This document shows, piece after piece, positions 27,441 through 35,751 of a stretch of 64,000 nt of DNA. A program made the position numbers and the translations under genes. How positions within the stretch are numbered: position 1 is the stretch's first letter; each line of letters starts with the position of its first letter. This DNA is from AWTP1-13 sp963797005. GTDB taxonomy: Bacteria > Pseudomonadota > Alphaproteobacteria > Rhizobiales > Hyphomicrobiaceae. The notes below the pieces were generated by a model, which was not told the origin of the DNA, made no database searches, and saw only the letters and a program-made list of their open reading frames with translations. Where the stretch lies: assembly GCA_963797005.1 (NCBI GenBank), contig CAWCOF010000003.1, positions 310,001 to 374,000 of the forward strand, written 5' to 3'.

Positions 27441-28566
27441 TCAACCCAGGAACTCACGGCGCACGCGCTCGGTGTGCTCGCCCAGCGCCGGCAGCGGCCC
27501 GAACGCGGCCCGATCCTCGCCGAGAAAGCGCGCGGGCGGTGCGGGCATGTCGATCGGGCCGTTGGGGGAGGCCACCGTCACGCGCCGCAGGTGGGGGTGG
27601 TGGAGGATGCTTGCCACGTCGTTGACGCGGGCGAAGGCGATCTCGGCATCCGCCAGCTGGCGCGAGAGCGTGGCGACATCGCGGCCCGCAAAGCAGCGGG
27701 CGACGATGCCGTCGGTCTCGGCGCGGTTGGCCACGCGCGCCAGGTTGGTGGCAAAGCGCGGGTCGGTGATGTGCTCGGGCTGTTCCAGCACCTTGGTGCA
27801 GAACGCGACCCATTCCCGGTCGTTCTGGATGGAGATGAGGATCGGCAGCTTGTCGGCCGTCTCGAATACGCCGTAGGGGCCCACCGTCGGGTGCGTGAGC
27901 CCGAGCCGCTTCGGCGGCGCGCCGTACTCGGTGTAGAGCATGGGGACCGCCATCCACTCCATCATGGAATTGAACATCGACACGCGGATGTCTGCCCCCT
28001 CGCCGGTGCGTGCGCGGGCGAGCAACGCCTCCAGGATCGCCTCGTAGGCGTGCATGCCGGTGGCGATGTCGACCACGGAGACGCCGACGCGCGCTGGTGC
28101 CTCGGGACCGCCGGTGACGCTAGCCAACCCAGAACTCTGCCTGGATCAGCAAGTCGTAGGCCTTGCGGTCGCGATAGGGGCCTTCGTCGCCGTAGCCGGA
28201 GATGGAGCAGCACACGAGGCGCGGAAATCTCTTGCGCAGACCCTCGACGGGAAAGCCGAGCTTGGCGAGCGCGCCGGGCTTGAGGTTCTGGATCAGCACG
28301 TCGGCCTTGGCGAGCAGCGCCTCGAACAGGCGCTTGTCCTGAGGCTTCGTGAGATCGGCAACGACCGATTCCTTGCCGCGGTTCAGCCAGACGTAGTGCG
28401 TGCATTGGCCCTTGACGATGTCGTCGTAGTAGCGGGCGAAGTCGCCCTCGGGGCGCTCGAGCTTGATCACGCGCGCGCCGGCATCGGCGAGCCGCCGGGC
28501 GGTCATCGGCGCGGCGACGGCCTGGTCGAGGGAGACGACGAGCGTGCCGGCGAGAGGCTTGGTCAT
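27441..28566 (-). pseudogene. CaiB/BaiF CoA-transferase family protein, frameshifted
   Basis: Start MTKPLAGTLVVSLDQAVAAP, then RRLADAGARVIKLERPEGDF, the class III CoA-transferase N-terminus; NRGKESVVADLTKPQDKRLF and VLIQNLKPGALAKLG follow. One extra base near 28133 breaks the frame inside LLIQAESGLASVTGGPEAPA; the rest (VGVSVVDIATGMHAYEAILE, SMMEWMAVPMLY) continues to HTERVRREFLG. Corrected length is about 375 residues. It moves CoA between an acyl-CoA and a free carboxylic acid; the substrate is unknown. It is downstream of an FAH-family gene on the same strand, separated by repeat B2. The catalytic Asp is expected near LTKPQDKR or the later LLIQA region; I did not assign it. Confidence 0.82.
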
Positions 28567-28598
28567 GGGGGTGCTATCCAGACGGAGAGGGTTGCAAT

Positions 28599-28713
28599 CC
28601 CCTCTCCCCACTCTTCCGTGGGGAGAGGGTTAGGGTGAGGGGCAGACGCTTGCTCCGGCGTTTGCATCTGCCCCTCACCCCGACCCTCTCCCCGTAAGGA
28701 CGGGGAGAGGGAG
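28599..28713. repeat. compound palindromic repeat of the CCCTCTCCCC family (copy B2)
   Basis: Two hairpins, CCCTCTCCCC(ACTCTTCCGT)GGGGAGAGGG-like at the left and CCCTCTCCCCGT..ACGGGGAGAGGG at the right, sit inside a larger inverted repeat: GGGTGAGGGGCAGACGC against GCGTTTGCATCTGCCCCTCACC. It separates the FAH-family gene from the CoA transferase gene; the transcript would fold into a long stem here. Confidence 0.8.
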
Positions 28714-28722
28714 ACGGCAAGA

Positions 28723-29907
28723 TTACAGCAGGCCCCGCTTGGCGAGGTTCTTCATCAATGCGCCGGTGCCGAAGGTCCAGGGCGATGCCTCGGTCGACAA
28801 GGTCATGCGGTTGGCGAGCGTGCCCAGCTGCGGCGCGGCAATAGTGGTGATATCGCCCTTCCTGTGCGTGAAGCCCTGCCCCTTGGCGCCGCGATCCTTG
28901 ACCGGGGCGAACATGGTGCCGAGGTAGAGTACCGCGCCGTCGGGATACTGGTGGTGCGCCCCCAGCATCTGCTTGACGAGGTCGGCGGGGTCGCGGGCGA
29001 TCGCGGACATCGATGAGGCACCCTCCAGGGTGAAGCCGTCCTCGCCCTCGACCTTGAGGCTCACCTCGATGCGCCGCACCGTGTCGAGCGTGAACGCGCC
29101 GTCGAAGAGGCGGATGAAGGGACCGAGGGCGGCCGACGCGTTGTTGTCCTTGGCCTTGGAGAGCAGCAGCGCGGAGCGGCCCTCCACGTCGCGCAGGTTG
29201 ACGTCGTTGCCGAGCGTGGCGCCGACGATGGCGCCCTTGGAATTGACCAGCAGCACCACCTCGGGCTCGGGGTTGTTCCAGGTGGAGATCGGGTGCAGGC
29301 CGGCGTCCATGCCGTGGCCGACGGCCGCCATGGGCTGCGCCTTGGTGAAGATTTCCGCGTCCGGGCCGATGCCCACCTCCAGGTACTGCGACCAGGCGCC
29401 CTGCTCGATCAGCACGCGCTTGAGCTCGGCCGCCTCCTTGCTGCCGGGAACGAGCCTGGCGAGATTGCCGCCGAGCGAAGCCGCGATGCTGCTGCGGATC
29501 GCGTCCGCCTTCTCCGGCGCCCCGCGCGCCTGCTCCTCGATCACCCGCTCCAGCATCGACAGAGGAAAGGTGACGCCCGCCGCCTTGATCGCCTGCAGGT
29601 CGATGGGTGCGAGCAGCCACGGCTTGCGAGTGTCGCGCCTCTCGGGCGGTGTGTTGGCGAGGATCTCATCAAGCGCGCCGATGCGCGGGCCCTTGCCCTT
29701 CTGCACGAGCGCTGCCGCTTCCGGCGTCTCGGCGAGGTCGCGCATGGTGGGGGCGAGCTTGGAGATGTCGTAGACGCCGTCGGTGCGGATCGCCGCGACC
29801 GCGGGCCCCTCGACCTCGGGGAGCCAGACGCGTCCCACGAGCGTGCCCGCCGCGCCGTCCTCCGGCAAGGTCGCAGCGGGTATCATGTACTCCGCAATGG
29901 TGCGCAT
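28723..29907 (-). CDS. fumarylacetoacetate hydrolase (FAH) family protein
   Basis: 394 residues from ATG 29907, which has a GGAGG site five bases upstream; the open frame continues to 30153, but that extension is palindromic repeat sequence. The N-terminal MRTIAEYMIPAATLPEDGAA and GRVWLPEVEGPAVAAIRTDG precede the FAH fold. YLEVGIGPDAEIFTKAQPMA, NPEPEVVLLVNSKGAIVGATLG and NDVNLRDVEGRSALLLSKAK are the family blocks with the metal-binding Glu residues (VGIGPDAE, NPEPEV). Members hydrolyse or decarboxylate beta-keto acids in sugar-acid or aromatic catabolism. Next to CoA transferase, hydratase and SDR genes it suggests a catabolic gene set, substrate unknown. Confidence 0.88.
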   Translation of the reverse strand: MRTIAEYMIPAATLPEDGAAGTLVGRVWLPEVEGPAVAAIRTDGVYDISKLAPTMRDLAETPEAAALVQKGKGPRIGALDEILANTPPERRDTRKPWLLAPIDLQAIKAAGVTFPLSMLERVIEEQARGAPEKADAIRSSIAASLGGNLARLVPGSKEAAELKRVLIEQGAWSQYLEVGIGPDAEIFTKAQPMAAVGHGMDAGLHPISTWNNPEPEVVLLVNSKGAIVGATLGNDVNLRDVEGRSALLLSKAKDNNASAALGPFIRLFDGAFTLDTVRRIEVSLKVEGEDGFTLEGASSMSAIARDPADLVKQMLGAHHQYPDGAVLYLGTMFAPVKDRGAKGQGFTHRKGDITTIAAPQLGTLANRMTLSTEASPWTFGTGALMKNLAKRGLL

Positions 29908-29967
29908 CTTTTCCTCCCTGCCGGCCCGGCGATAGGCGTAGTAGGCTATCAACGCGTTTGCCAGGAT

Positions 29968-30081
29968 GTCATCCCGGAATTCGCGGTAGCGAATATCCGG
30001 GACCCAGGGCAGCAAAGTGTGCGCGTCCCGCCTATCGCTGGGTCCCGGCTCTCCGCGCCGATGCGCTCCGGCCGGGATGAC
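29968..30081. repeat. palindromic intergenic repeat (copy A1)
   Basis: 114 bases from GTCATCCCGG to CCGGGATGAC. Internal blocks ATATCCGGGACCCAGGG and CTGGGTCCCGGCTCTCCGCG are shared with copy A2 (30910-31022) in the same orientation and with A3 (33467-33601) in the opposite one. It fills the gap between the divergent FAH and enoyl-CoA hydratase genes, leaving only about 28 bases before the latter's ATG. Confidence 0.85.
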
Positions 30082-30109
30082 AAAGTTGGGTGACTTTGCA
30101 GGAGGAAGC

Positions 30110-30907
30110 ATGGCCGTTCGCATCGAGAAGTCCGGCAGCGTCTGGACCGTCATTCACAGCCGACCCGAGGCGCGCAATGCCGTGGACGCGGCGAGCGCGG
30201 ATGCGCTGGTGGCAGCGTTCGAGGAATTCGACGCGGACGACGGCGCCGACGTCGCCGTGTTCTGGGGCGAGGGCGGGGCCTTCTGCGCGGGCTGGGACCT
30301 CAAATCGGTGTCGAGCCTCGACCAGGCCAATCCGGTTGGCAACATCGACTTCCCCAAGGGCGGCGGCAAGGCGCCGCGCGGGCCGCTGGGGCCGTCGCGG
30401 CTGGAGCTATCGAAGCCGGTGATCGCCGCGGTGGAAGGGCCGGCCGTGGCCGGCGGCATGGAGCTTGCCATGTGGGCGGACGTGCGCGTGATGGCGGAGA
30501 GCGCCTACTTCGGCGTCTACTGCCGGCGCTGGGGCGTGCCGCTGATCGACGGCGGCACCGTGCGGCTGCCGCGGCTCGTCGGCATGGGCAAGGCCATGGA
30601 CATCATCCTTACGGGCCGCAAGGTGACGGCCGAGGAGAGCTATAGCATCGGCTTGTGCGAGAAGGTCGTGCCGCACGGACGCGCCCGCGAGGCGGCCGAG
30701 GCGATGGCGCAGGAGATCGCCCGCTTCCCGCAGGAGTGCGTGCGTTCCGACCGCCTCTCCGCCTATCGCGCCTGGGGCAAGTCCGTGCGCGAGGGGCTGG
30801 AGAGCGAGTGGGCGACGAGCGCAGGCATCGTCAAGGCGGAAGGCATCCGCGGCGCCACCCGTTTCGCGGAGGGCATGGGCCGGCACGGGGATTTCAAGAA
30901 GATCTAA
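30110..30907 (+). CDS. enoyl-CoA hydratase/isomerase family protein (crotonase superfamily)
   Basis: 265 residues; ATG 30110 has GGAGGA six bases upstream. The oxyanion hole segments are visible: GEGGAFCAGWDLKSVSSL near residue 60 and GPAVAGGMELAMWADVRVMA near 110. The catalytic pair usual for hydratases would sit in WGVPLIDGGTVRLPRLVG; here Asp replaces one of the two Glu, so the reaction is uncertain. Fold and length fit crotonase-family hydratases. It is flanked on both sides by direct copies of a palindromic repeat (A1 and A2) and lies in a catabolic neighbourhood. Confidence 0.88.
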   Translation: MAVRIEKSGSVWTVIHSRPEARNAVDAASADALVAAFEEFDADDGADVAVFWGEGGAFCAGWDLKSVSSLDQANPVGNIDFPKGGGKAPRGPLGPSRLELSKPVIAAVEGPAVAGGMELAMWADVRVMAESAYFGVYCRRWGVPLIDGGTVRLPRLVGMGKAMDIILTGRKVTAEESYSIGLCEKVVPHGRAREAAEAMAQEIARFPQECVRSDRLSAYRAWGKSVREGLESEWATSAGIVKAEGIRGATRFAEGMGRHGDFKKI

Positions 30908-30909
30908 GT

Positions 30910-31022
30910 GTCATCCCGGAATTTGCCTCAGCAAATATCCGGGACCCAGGGTTGCTTGATGGGCGCTATGCTGTGTCCCTGGGTCCCGGCTCTCCGCGCG
31001 TCCGCGCTCCGGCCGGGATGAC
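30910..31022. repeat. palindromic intergenic repeat (copy A2)
   Basis: 113 bases from GTCATCCCGG to CCGGGATGAC, same orientation and block order as A1: AATATCCGGGACCCAGGG then CCTGGGTCCCGGCTCTCCGCG and CGCTCCGGCCGGGATGAC. It begins two bases after the hydratase stop and ends 20 bases before the SDR start codon, so it is transcribed if the two genes share an mRNA. Confidence 0.85.
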
Positions 31023-31042
31023 AGCACGGGGAGGAACCGCTC

Positions 31043-31768
31043 ATGCAACTCAAGGATCATATCGTTCTCGTCACGGGCGGGCTCGGCACCTTGGGCACGG
31101 CCATGTGCGCGGCGATCGAAGCGGCAGGGGGCAAGGCGATCCGCAGCGATCTCGCGTCCCGCGGCAAGGTGGACATCGCGCTCGATGTGACGCGCGAGGA
31201 AGACTGGAAAGCGGCGATGGCCGAGATCGAGCGCACCCACGGCCGGCTCGATGGCCTCGTCAACAATGCCGGCATCGGCACGCCGGGCGACGTGGAGCAG
31301 ACGCCGTTCTCCGAGTGGCGCCGGGTGATGGCCGTCAACGCCGACGGCGTGTTCCTGGGCTGCAAGTATGCCATGCCGCTGCTGGCGAAATCCAAGGCCC
31401 CCTCGATCGTGAATATCTCCTCGGCGTCGGGCATGGTCGGCGGGGCGAACCTCGCCGCCTACAACGCATCGAAGGGCGCGGTGCGGCTGCTGACCAAGTC
31501 GGTGGCGCTGTCGGGCGCGCGCAAGCGGCCGCCGGTCAGATGCAACTCGGTGCATCCCGCGTTCATCGAGGGCGACATGGTGGACGCCATGGTGCGCACC
31601 CGCCCCGACCAGGCCAAGGCACGCGCCAAGCTCGAGGCGCAGATCCCGATCGGCCGCCTCGGCCAGCCGCACGAGGTCGCCAACACGGTGGTGTGGCTGC
31701 TGTCGGAGGCCTCCTCGTTCACGACGGGATCGGAGGTGCTGGTCGACGGCGGGCTGATTGCGGGTTGA
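31043..31768 (+). CDS. SDR family NAD(P)-dependent oxidoreductase
   Basis: 241 residues, classical short-chain dehydrogenase: cofactor motif TGGLGTLGTAM near residue 11, NNAG near 76, catalytic Ser in NISSASGMVGG, Tyr and Lys in AYNASKGAVRLL, and C-terminal SSFTTGSEVLVDGGL. Aspartate in DLASRG after the second strand favours NAD over NADP. VRCNSVHPAFIEGDMVDAM resembles 3-hydroxyacyl or steroid dehydrogenases, but the substrate is open. It follows the enoyl-CoA hydratase and would oxidise the hydroxyacyl product if they work together (inference). Confidence 0.9.
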   Translation: MQLKDHIVLVTGGLGTLGTAMCAAIEAAGGKAIRSDLASRGKVDIALDVTREEDWKAAMAEIERTHGRLDGLVNNAGIGTPGDVEQTPFSEWRRVMAVNADGVFLGCKYAMPLLAKSKAPSIVNISSASGMVGGANLAAYNASKGAVRLLTKSVALSGARKRPPVRCNSVHPAFIEGDMVDAMVRTRPDQAKARAKLEAQIPIGRLGQPHEVANTVVWLLSEASSFTTGSEVLVDGGLIAG

Positions 31769-31769
31769 C

Positions 31770-31887
31770 GTCATGCCCGGGTCGCCGGGCATCCACGCCA
31801 ACTGATTTCACACGCGTCGCCGGACACGGGCACTTGCGTGGGTCCCCGCCGGAGTTCACCCCGGACTCGATCCGGGGCGGGGATGAC
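31770..31887. repeat. palindromic intergenic repeat (copy A4, GTCATGCCCGG variant)
   Basis: Begins GTCATGCCCGGGTCGCCGGGCAT, a hairpin on its own, and ends with TCGATCCGGGGCGGGGATGAC. It follows the SDR stop codon directly. The outer ends resemble A1-A3, but the middle is different. The remaining part of the gap to 32036 holds no visible gene. Confidence 0.65.
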
Positions 31888-32036
31888 ATTTCGCTGGGAG
31901 AGCCTACCGAGTTAACAAGGTTTAACTGGCGCGGCGTGCTGCCGGCGCGTTCAATCGCCCGCTCATCTGCGGAGACTCCTACCCATGCGGGCAGATCGGG
32001 GCGCAAGGCCGCGGCACGCGCTGTGGACCCGAGCGA

Positions 32037-33434
32037 TTGCACCTGCGAGCGCTCGCCCTTCTTGTGTGCGTGGCGCTGGTTGCGACTGTCGTCGCGCCAC
32101 CGCTGCTGGCGCAGGAGGCGCCGCGCCTCGAGGCGAAGGCCGCACTGGCACCGTCGCGGGAGGAGCTCGGCCGGCTGTTCGATGCCGTGGTCGAGACCAC
32201 GGGGGAAGAGTTCTGGGACAAGGATCGGCTGGAGTCCGTCGGCTGGCAGGCGCGCGCGGCAGCGGCCCGCGAAAGCGTGGTGGCGGCGCCGAGCCTCGAG
32301 GAGGCGACAAGGCGGATCAACGCGCTGCTCGGCGAACTCAAGACGTCGCATACGGCGCTGCTTACGCCCGACGAGGTCGACTACTACATCCTGCTCGACG
32401 TCTTCACGCGCGGTGGACGGGGCGAGCGCGGCAGCCAACGCCGCAAGCTTCAGGACCTCGCCGAGGCCGCCGGCCGGCAGGACCTGCGCTATGCCGGCAT
32501 CGGCATCTTCACGGCGCGGATCGAAGGGCGGGATTTCATCGATGACGTGCTGGAAGGCGCGCCGGCCGACCGCGCAGGGCTGAAGGCCGGGGACGAGATC
32601 GTTCGGGTCGATGGGGCGGCGTTTCATGCGATCCGCTCGTTCCGCGGCAGGATCGGCAAGCGGGCGAGCATTGCGGTTCGCCGCAGCGCGGGCGGCCCCG
32701 TCGAGGAAATCAGCGTCGATGTGGTGCCGATCGAGCCGCTCAGCGCCTTCAACAAGGCGACGCGGGCGAGCGCACGCGTGATCGAGCGGGAGGGCCGCCG
32801 CGTCGGCTACGTGCATGTGTGGGCTTCCGTCGGCGAAGGCTCGGCGGAGGCGCTGGGCGATGCGCTGGAGACGCTCGGCGTGAAACGGGGCGTGGCGCGG
32901 GCCCGGGGTGGGGACGGCGAAGACGCCGAGCCTGGCTCTGCGTCTTCGGCCTCGGCCCGCCCCCTCGATGCGCTCATCATCGACATGCGCGGCAAGATCG
33001 GCGGTACAGCGGGCAATGCCGGGCACTATCTGGAGGTGCTCGATCCGCGGGGGCCGCGCATACGATCGCGCAACAGGGCGCACAGTGGCCGGGTCACGAC
33101 CTCGCTGCGCGGACGTACGGCCGTGCTCATCGACCATCATACGCGCAGCACGGCGGAGCTTTTCGTGCATGCCTACAAGCGCGAGCGGCAGGGGCCGTTG
33201 ATCGGCACCCGCACGGCCGGCGCGGTGAGTGCGGCCGCGGCATTCGCCATGCCCGGCGGCAACCTGCTCTATCTGGCGGTGACGGGCCTGGAGGTGGACG
33301 GGGAGATCGTGGAAGGCGCGGGCGTAGCGCCCGACATCGAGGTGGCCCGCCCGCTGCCTTATGCGCACGGCGCCGATCCGGTGATCGAGGCGGCCGTTGA
33401 TGCTCTTGTGCGGAGCGCGGCGAAGGGCGGGTAA
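32037..33434 (+). CDS. S41 family peptidase with PDZ domain, secreted
   Basis: 465 residues. Signal peptide MHLRALALLVCVALVATVVA, cleavage after LLAQE. An N-terminal helical part includes FDAVVETTGEEFWDKDRLES; a PDZ domain is centred on VLEGAPADRAGLKAGDEIVR (about residues 165-230). The protease core has IIDMRGKIGGTAGNAGHYLE and LIDHHTRSTAELFVHAYK, with the candidate nucleophile Ser of TRST, then GTRTAGAVSAAAAFAMPGG. This order fits periplasmic C-terminal-processing-like proteases. Between 290 and 313 an Ala/Gly/Asp/Ser-rich insert is encoded by a 31-bp palindrome at 32918-32948. The start may also lie slightly downstream. No partner gene is evident. Confidence 0.82.
   Translation: MHLRALALLVCVALVATVVAPPLLAQEAPRLEAKAALAPSREELGRLFDAVVETTGEEFWDKDRLESVGWQARAAAARESVVAAPSLEEATRRINALLGELKTSHTALLTPDEVDYYILLDVFTRGGRGERGSQRRKLQDLAEAAGRQDLRYAGIGIFTARIEGRDFIDDVLEGAPADRAGLKAGDEIVRVDGAAFHAIRSFRGRIGKRASIAVRRSAGGPVEEISVDVVPIEPLSAFNKATRASARVIEREGRRVGYVHVWASVGEGSAEALGDALETLGVKRGVARARGGDGEDAEPGSASSASARPLDALIIDMRGKIGGTAGNAGHYLEVLDPRGPRIRSRNRAHSGRVTTSLRGRTAVLIDHHTRSTAELFVHAYKRERQGPLIGTRTAGAVSAAAAFAMPGGNLLYLAVTGLEVDGEIVEGAGVAPDIEVARPLPYAHGADPVIEAAVDALVRSAAKGG
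32918..32948. repeat. 31-bp near-perfect palindrome inside the S41 peptidase gene
   Basis: CGAAGACGC (32918-32926) and GCGTCTTCG (32940-32948) are exact complements; inside, GAGCC (32928-32932) and GGCTC (32934-32938) pair around a single T. It encodes part of a low-complexity insert in the protein. Confidence 0.8.
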
Positions 33435-33466
33435 CACGGTGCCTGCACGAGATGACGTTGGTGGTT

Positions 33467-33601
33467 GTCATCCCGGCCGGAGCGCAGCGGAGAGCCGGGA
33501 CCCAGAGGCTACGAACGATGCGCGAGCATGTGGCCCTGGGTCCCGGATATTTCGCTTCCCTCGGGACAAGCCCGAGGGCAGGCGCGAAATTCCGGGATGA
33601 C
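33467..33601. repeat. palindromic intergenic repeat (copy A3, inverted)
   Basis: 135 bases from GTCATCCCGGCCGGAGCGCAG to TTCCGGGATGAC. It is the A1/A2 element in reverse orientation, carrying an extra CCTCGGGACAAGCCCGAGG hairpin near its right end. It lies 33 bases after the S41 peptidase stop. Confidence 0.85.
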
Positions 33602-33656
33602 AGAAAGTAACCGTAGGCAGAGTTATCCCCGGCTGCTTGGGCGCATGCATATGTGG

Positions 33657-33719
33657 CGTCACTTCGCGCCGCCGCTGCTGGCGCAGGAAGCGCCGCGCCT
33701 CGAGGCGTCTTTAACGTGA
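33657..33719 (+). pseudogene. short remnant duplicating the S41 peptidase N-terminus
   Basis: CGCCGCTGCTGGCGCAGGA and the following bases match the end of the signal peptide region of the S41 gene (32093-32140) over about 45 bases with three or four differences, giving APPLLAQEAPRLEA in both. After EA the copy runs into GTCTTTAACGTGA and stops. No more of the gene follows, so it is a fragment, left by duplication or deletion. Confidence 0.6.
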
Positions 33720-34070
33720 GGGCGGGGTGCAGTGCCGGGCCGAGGTTACGCGAACTCCCGGCAACGGGGCTCAGCGTCGCCGCCGGGTGGGATTCCCGGT
33801 CCCCGAGTGAGGTTGAACGCGACGATCAGGCCAGAAAACCCTGCGCGGGGCGGTGCATGGCACCGCCTACAAAATAATAGGAATGCGGTGCCCATCGCCC
33901 CGCAGCCCCTTCGATGAGCAGAGCCTCGGGCGGAAAGCCGCCGCGAGGATGAAGGTGCTTTCCGGCAGAACCCGGAGCGTTTATTGTGGCCCTTCCCTCC
34001 GCTGCTTTTGAGAGTCTCCCGCTCCGGCCGAGCATGAGGATTGCCGGCCGAGACCGATGTAAGGAACCCC
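33720..34070. other. gene-free region with strong hairpins before pepA
   Basis: No coding sequence is convincing here. GGCGGTGC (33849-33856) pairs with GCACCGCC (33860-33867) around a three-base loop. CCTCGGGCGG (33924-33933) pairs with CCGCCGCGAGG (33938-33948) with one bulged G, loop AAAG. Neither is followed by a T-run. They lie in the likely leader of pepA, where they could affect its mRNA, but no known regulatory RNA was recognised. Confidence 0.45.
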
Positions 34071-35610
34071 ATGGCCGAGCTTGTCGACGTCCAGTTCATG
34101 CCGCTGTCGGCGGCGCCGGGAGGATGCCACGTCGTGCTGGCGGGTGAAGGGCTCACGCTCGGGCCGGCGGCGCGCGGCATCGACGAGCGCATGAAGGGCG
34201 CACTGACCAAGGCGGCAAAAGCCGCGGGCTTCACGGGCAATGCCAAGACGTCGATCGAGATCCTGGCGCCGGCCGGCATCGATGCGGAACGGCTGGTCGT
34301 GGTCGGAACGGGCAGAGCCGCCAGTGAGCTCGACCGCCTCCTGCTGGGCGGGTTCGCGTTCGCGCAGGCCGGCGCGCGCAAGGGTGAAGCCGCCACTATC
34401 CTGGTCGACCCTGCCGATCCGGGACAAGCCAGCCCCGAGGTATTCGCCGCCGATCTCGGGCTCGGTGCACTTCTGCGCAGCTACGCCTTCAAGAAATATC
34501 GCTCGCGCAAGCCGGAGGACGAGCGCGAGGAGGGATCGCGCGACGGGCTGCGCAAGCTCACCATCCTGTGCGCCAAGCCGGATGCCGCCGCCAAGGCTTT
34601 CGCCGGCCGCAAGGCCGTGGCCGACGGGGTGGCCCTGGCGCGCGACCTCGTCAACGAGCCGGCCAACATGCTGGGTCCGGTGGAGTTCGCCGAGCGCATG
34701 CGCGACCTTTCCAGCGCCGGCCTCGAGGTGGAGGTGCTCGACGAGGAGCAGCTCGAGGCCTTGAAGATGGGTGCCTTGCTGGCCGTCGGGCAAGGCAGCG
34801 AGCGGCCCTCCCGCGTCGTGGTGCTGCAGTGGCATGGCGCCAAATCGAAACGGGCCAAGACCCTGTGCTTCGTGGGCAAGGGCGTGTGCTTCGACACCGG
34901 CGGCATCTCCATGAAGCCCGCCGGCGGCATGGAGGACATGAAGGGCGACATGGGCGGGGCGGCCTGCGTGGCCGGTCTCATGCTCGCGCTGGCCTCGCGC
35001 AAGGCAGCCGTCAACGCGGTGGGGCTGATCGGCCTCACGGAGAACATGCCCTCCGGCAAGGCGCAGCGCCCCGGCGACATCGTCACATCCATGTCGGGGC
35101 AGACCATCGAGGTGCTCAACACGGATGCGGAAGGGCGGCTGGTGCTGGCCGACGTGCTCTGGTACGCGCAGGAACGCTTCAAGCCGCGATTCATTGTGGA
35201 CCTGGCGACGCTGACCGGCGCCATCATCGTTGCGCTGGGCAAGGAGTACGCCGGCCTCTTCAGCAACGACGACCGGCTGGCGGCGGAGCTTTCGGCGGCG
35301 GGCGAGGCGACCGGCGAGAAGGTCTGGCGCATGCCGCTCGGCAAGCCCTACGACAAGCTGATCGACAGCAAGAATGCCGACATGAAGAACATCGGCGGCC
35401 GCCACGGCGGCGCCATCACCGGCGCCCAGTTCGTGCAGCGCTTCATCCATCTCAAGGACGACAAGGGCAAGGTCGATGCCGTGGGCGCATCTGGACGTGG
35501 CCGGCACGGCGATGGACTCTGGACGCAACGAGATCAACCAGAGCTGGGCATCCGGCTGGGGCGTGCGCCTGCTCGACCGGCTGATCACGGACGGCTACGA
35601 GAGGTCGTAG
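34071..35610 (+). CDS. pepA: leucyl aminopeptidase PepA, frameshift near the C-terminus
   Basis: About 512 residues after correction. The M17 catalytic core is complete: GKGVCFDTGGISMKPAGGME (metal Asp and Lys), DMGGAACVAGLMLALASR, GLTENMPSGKAQRPGDIVTS and VLNTDAEGRLVLADVLWY, the NTDAEGRL family signature. A single extra base near 35490 interrupts MPWAHLDVAGTAMDSGRNEI; the correct frame ends RLLDRLITDGYERS at 35608. I use the ATG at 34071 with AAGGA upstream; the frame is open to 34041 through a TTG. It removes N-terminal residues from peptides in the cytosol and needs two divalent metals. In many Rhizobiales it sits beside lptF; here it is about 12 kb away. Confidence 0.9.
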
Positions 35611-35670
35611 CGTCGGTTGATGTGGTGCCCTAGATGATTGTTAAGATGTCGATAACTCTCAGTGATTTTC

Positions 35671-35686
35671 CATAATATATATTATG
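35671..35686. promoter_or_regulatory. 16-bp perfect AT palindrome upstream of the rhodanese gene, candidate operator
   Basis: CATAATATATATTATG reads the same on both strands and stands out in a GC-rich genome. It is 65 bases before the rhodanese start codon. Such short AT palindromes are typical operators of ArsR/SmtB-type repressors, some of which control sulfurtransferase genes in alphaproteobacteria. The TATAAT-like text may also be the -10 box. No regulator gene is adjacent. Confidence 0.45.
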
Positions 35687-35751
35687 CGAACAAGCTGGCC
35701 TGACCCGAACTCCCTTGCCGGCCCCATGCCGTTGAGCCCAGGAGGCGCACG

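Noticed and set aside
29908..30153. N-terminal extension of the FAH-family protein
   Set aside because: It is translated from palindromic repeat A1 and the spacer, and a GGAGG site supports the start at 29907.
33849..33867. GGCGGTGC-ATG-GCACCGCC hairpin as a rho-independent terminator
   Set aside because: No T-run follows on either strand, and the nearest upstream gene ended over 400 bases earlier.
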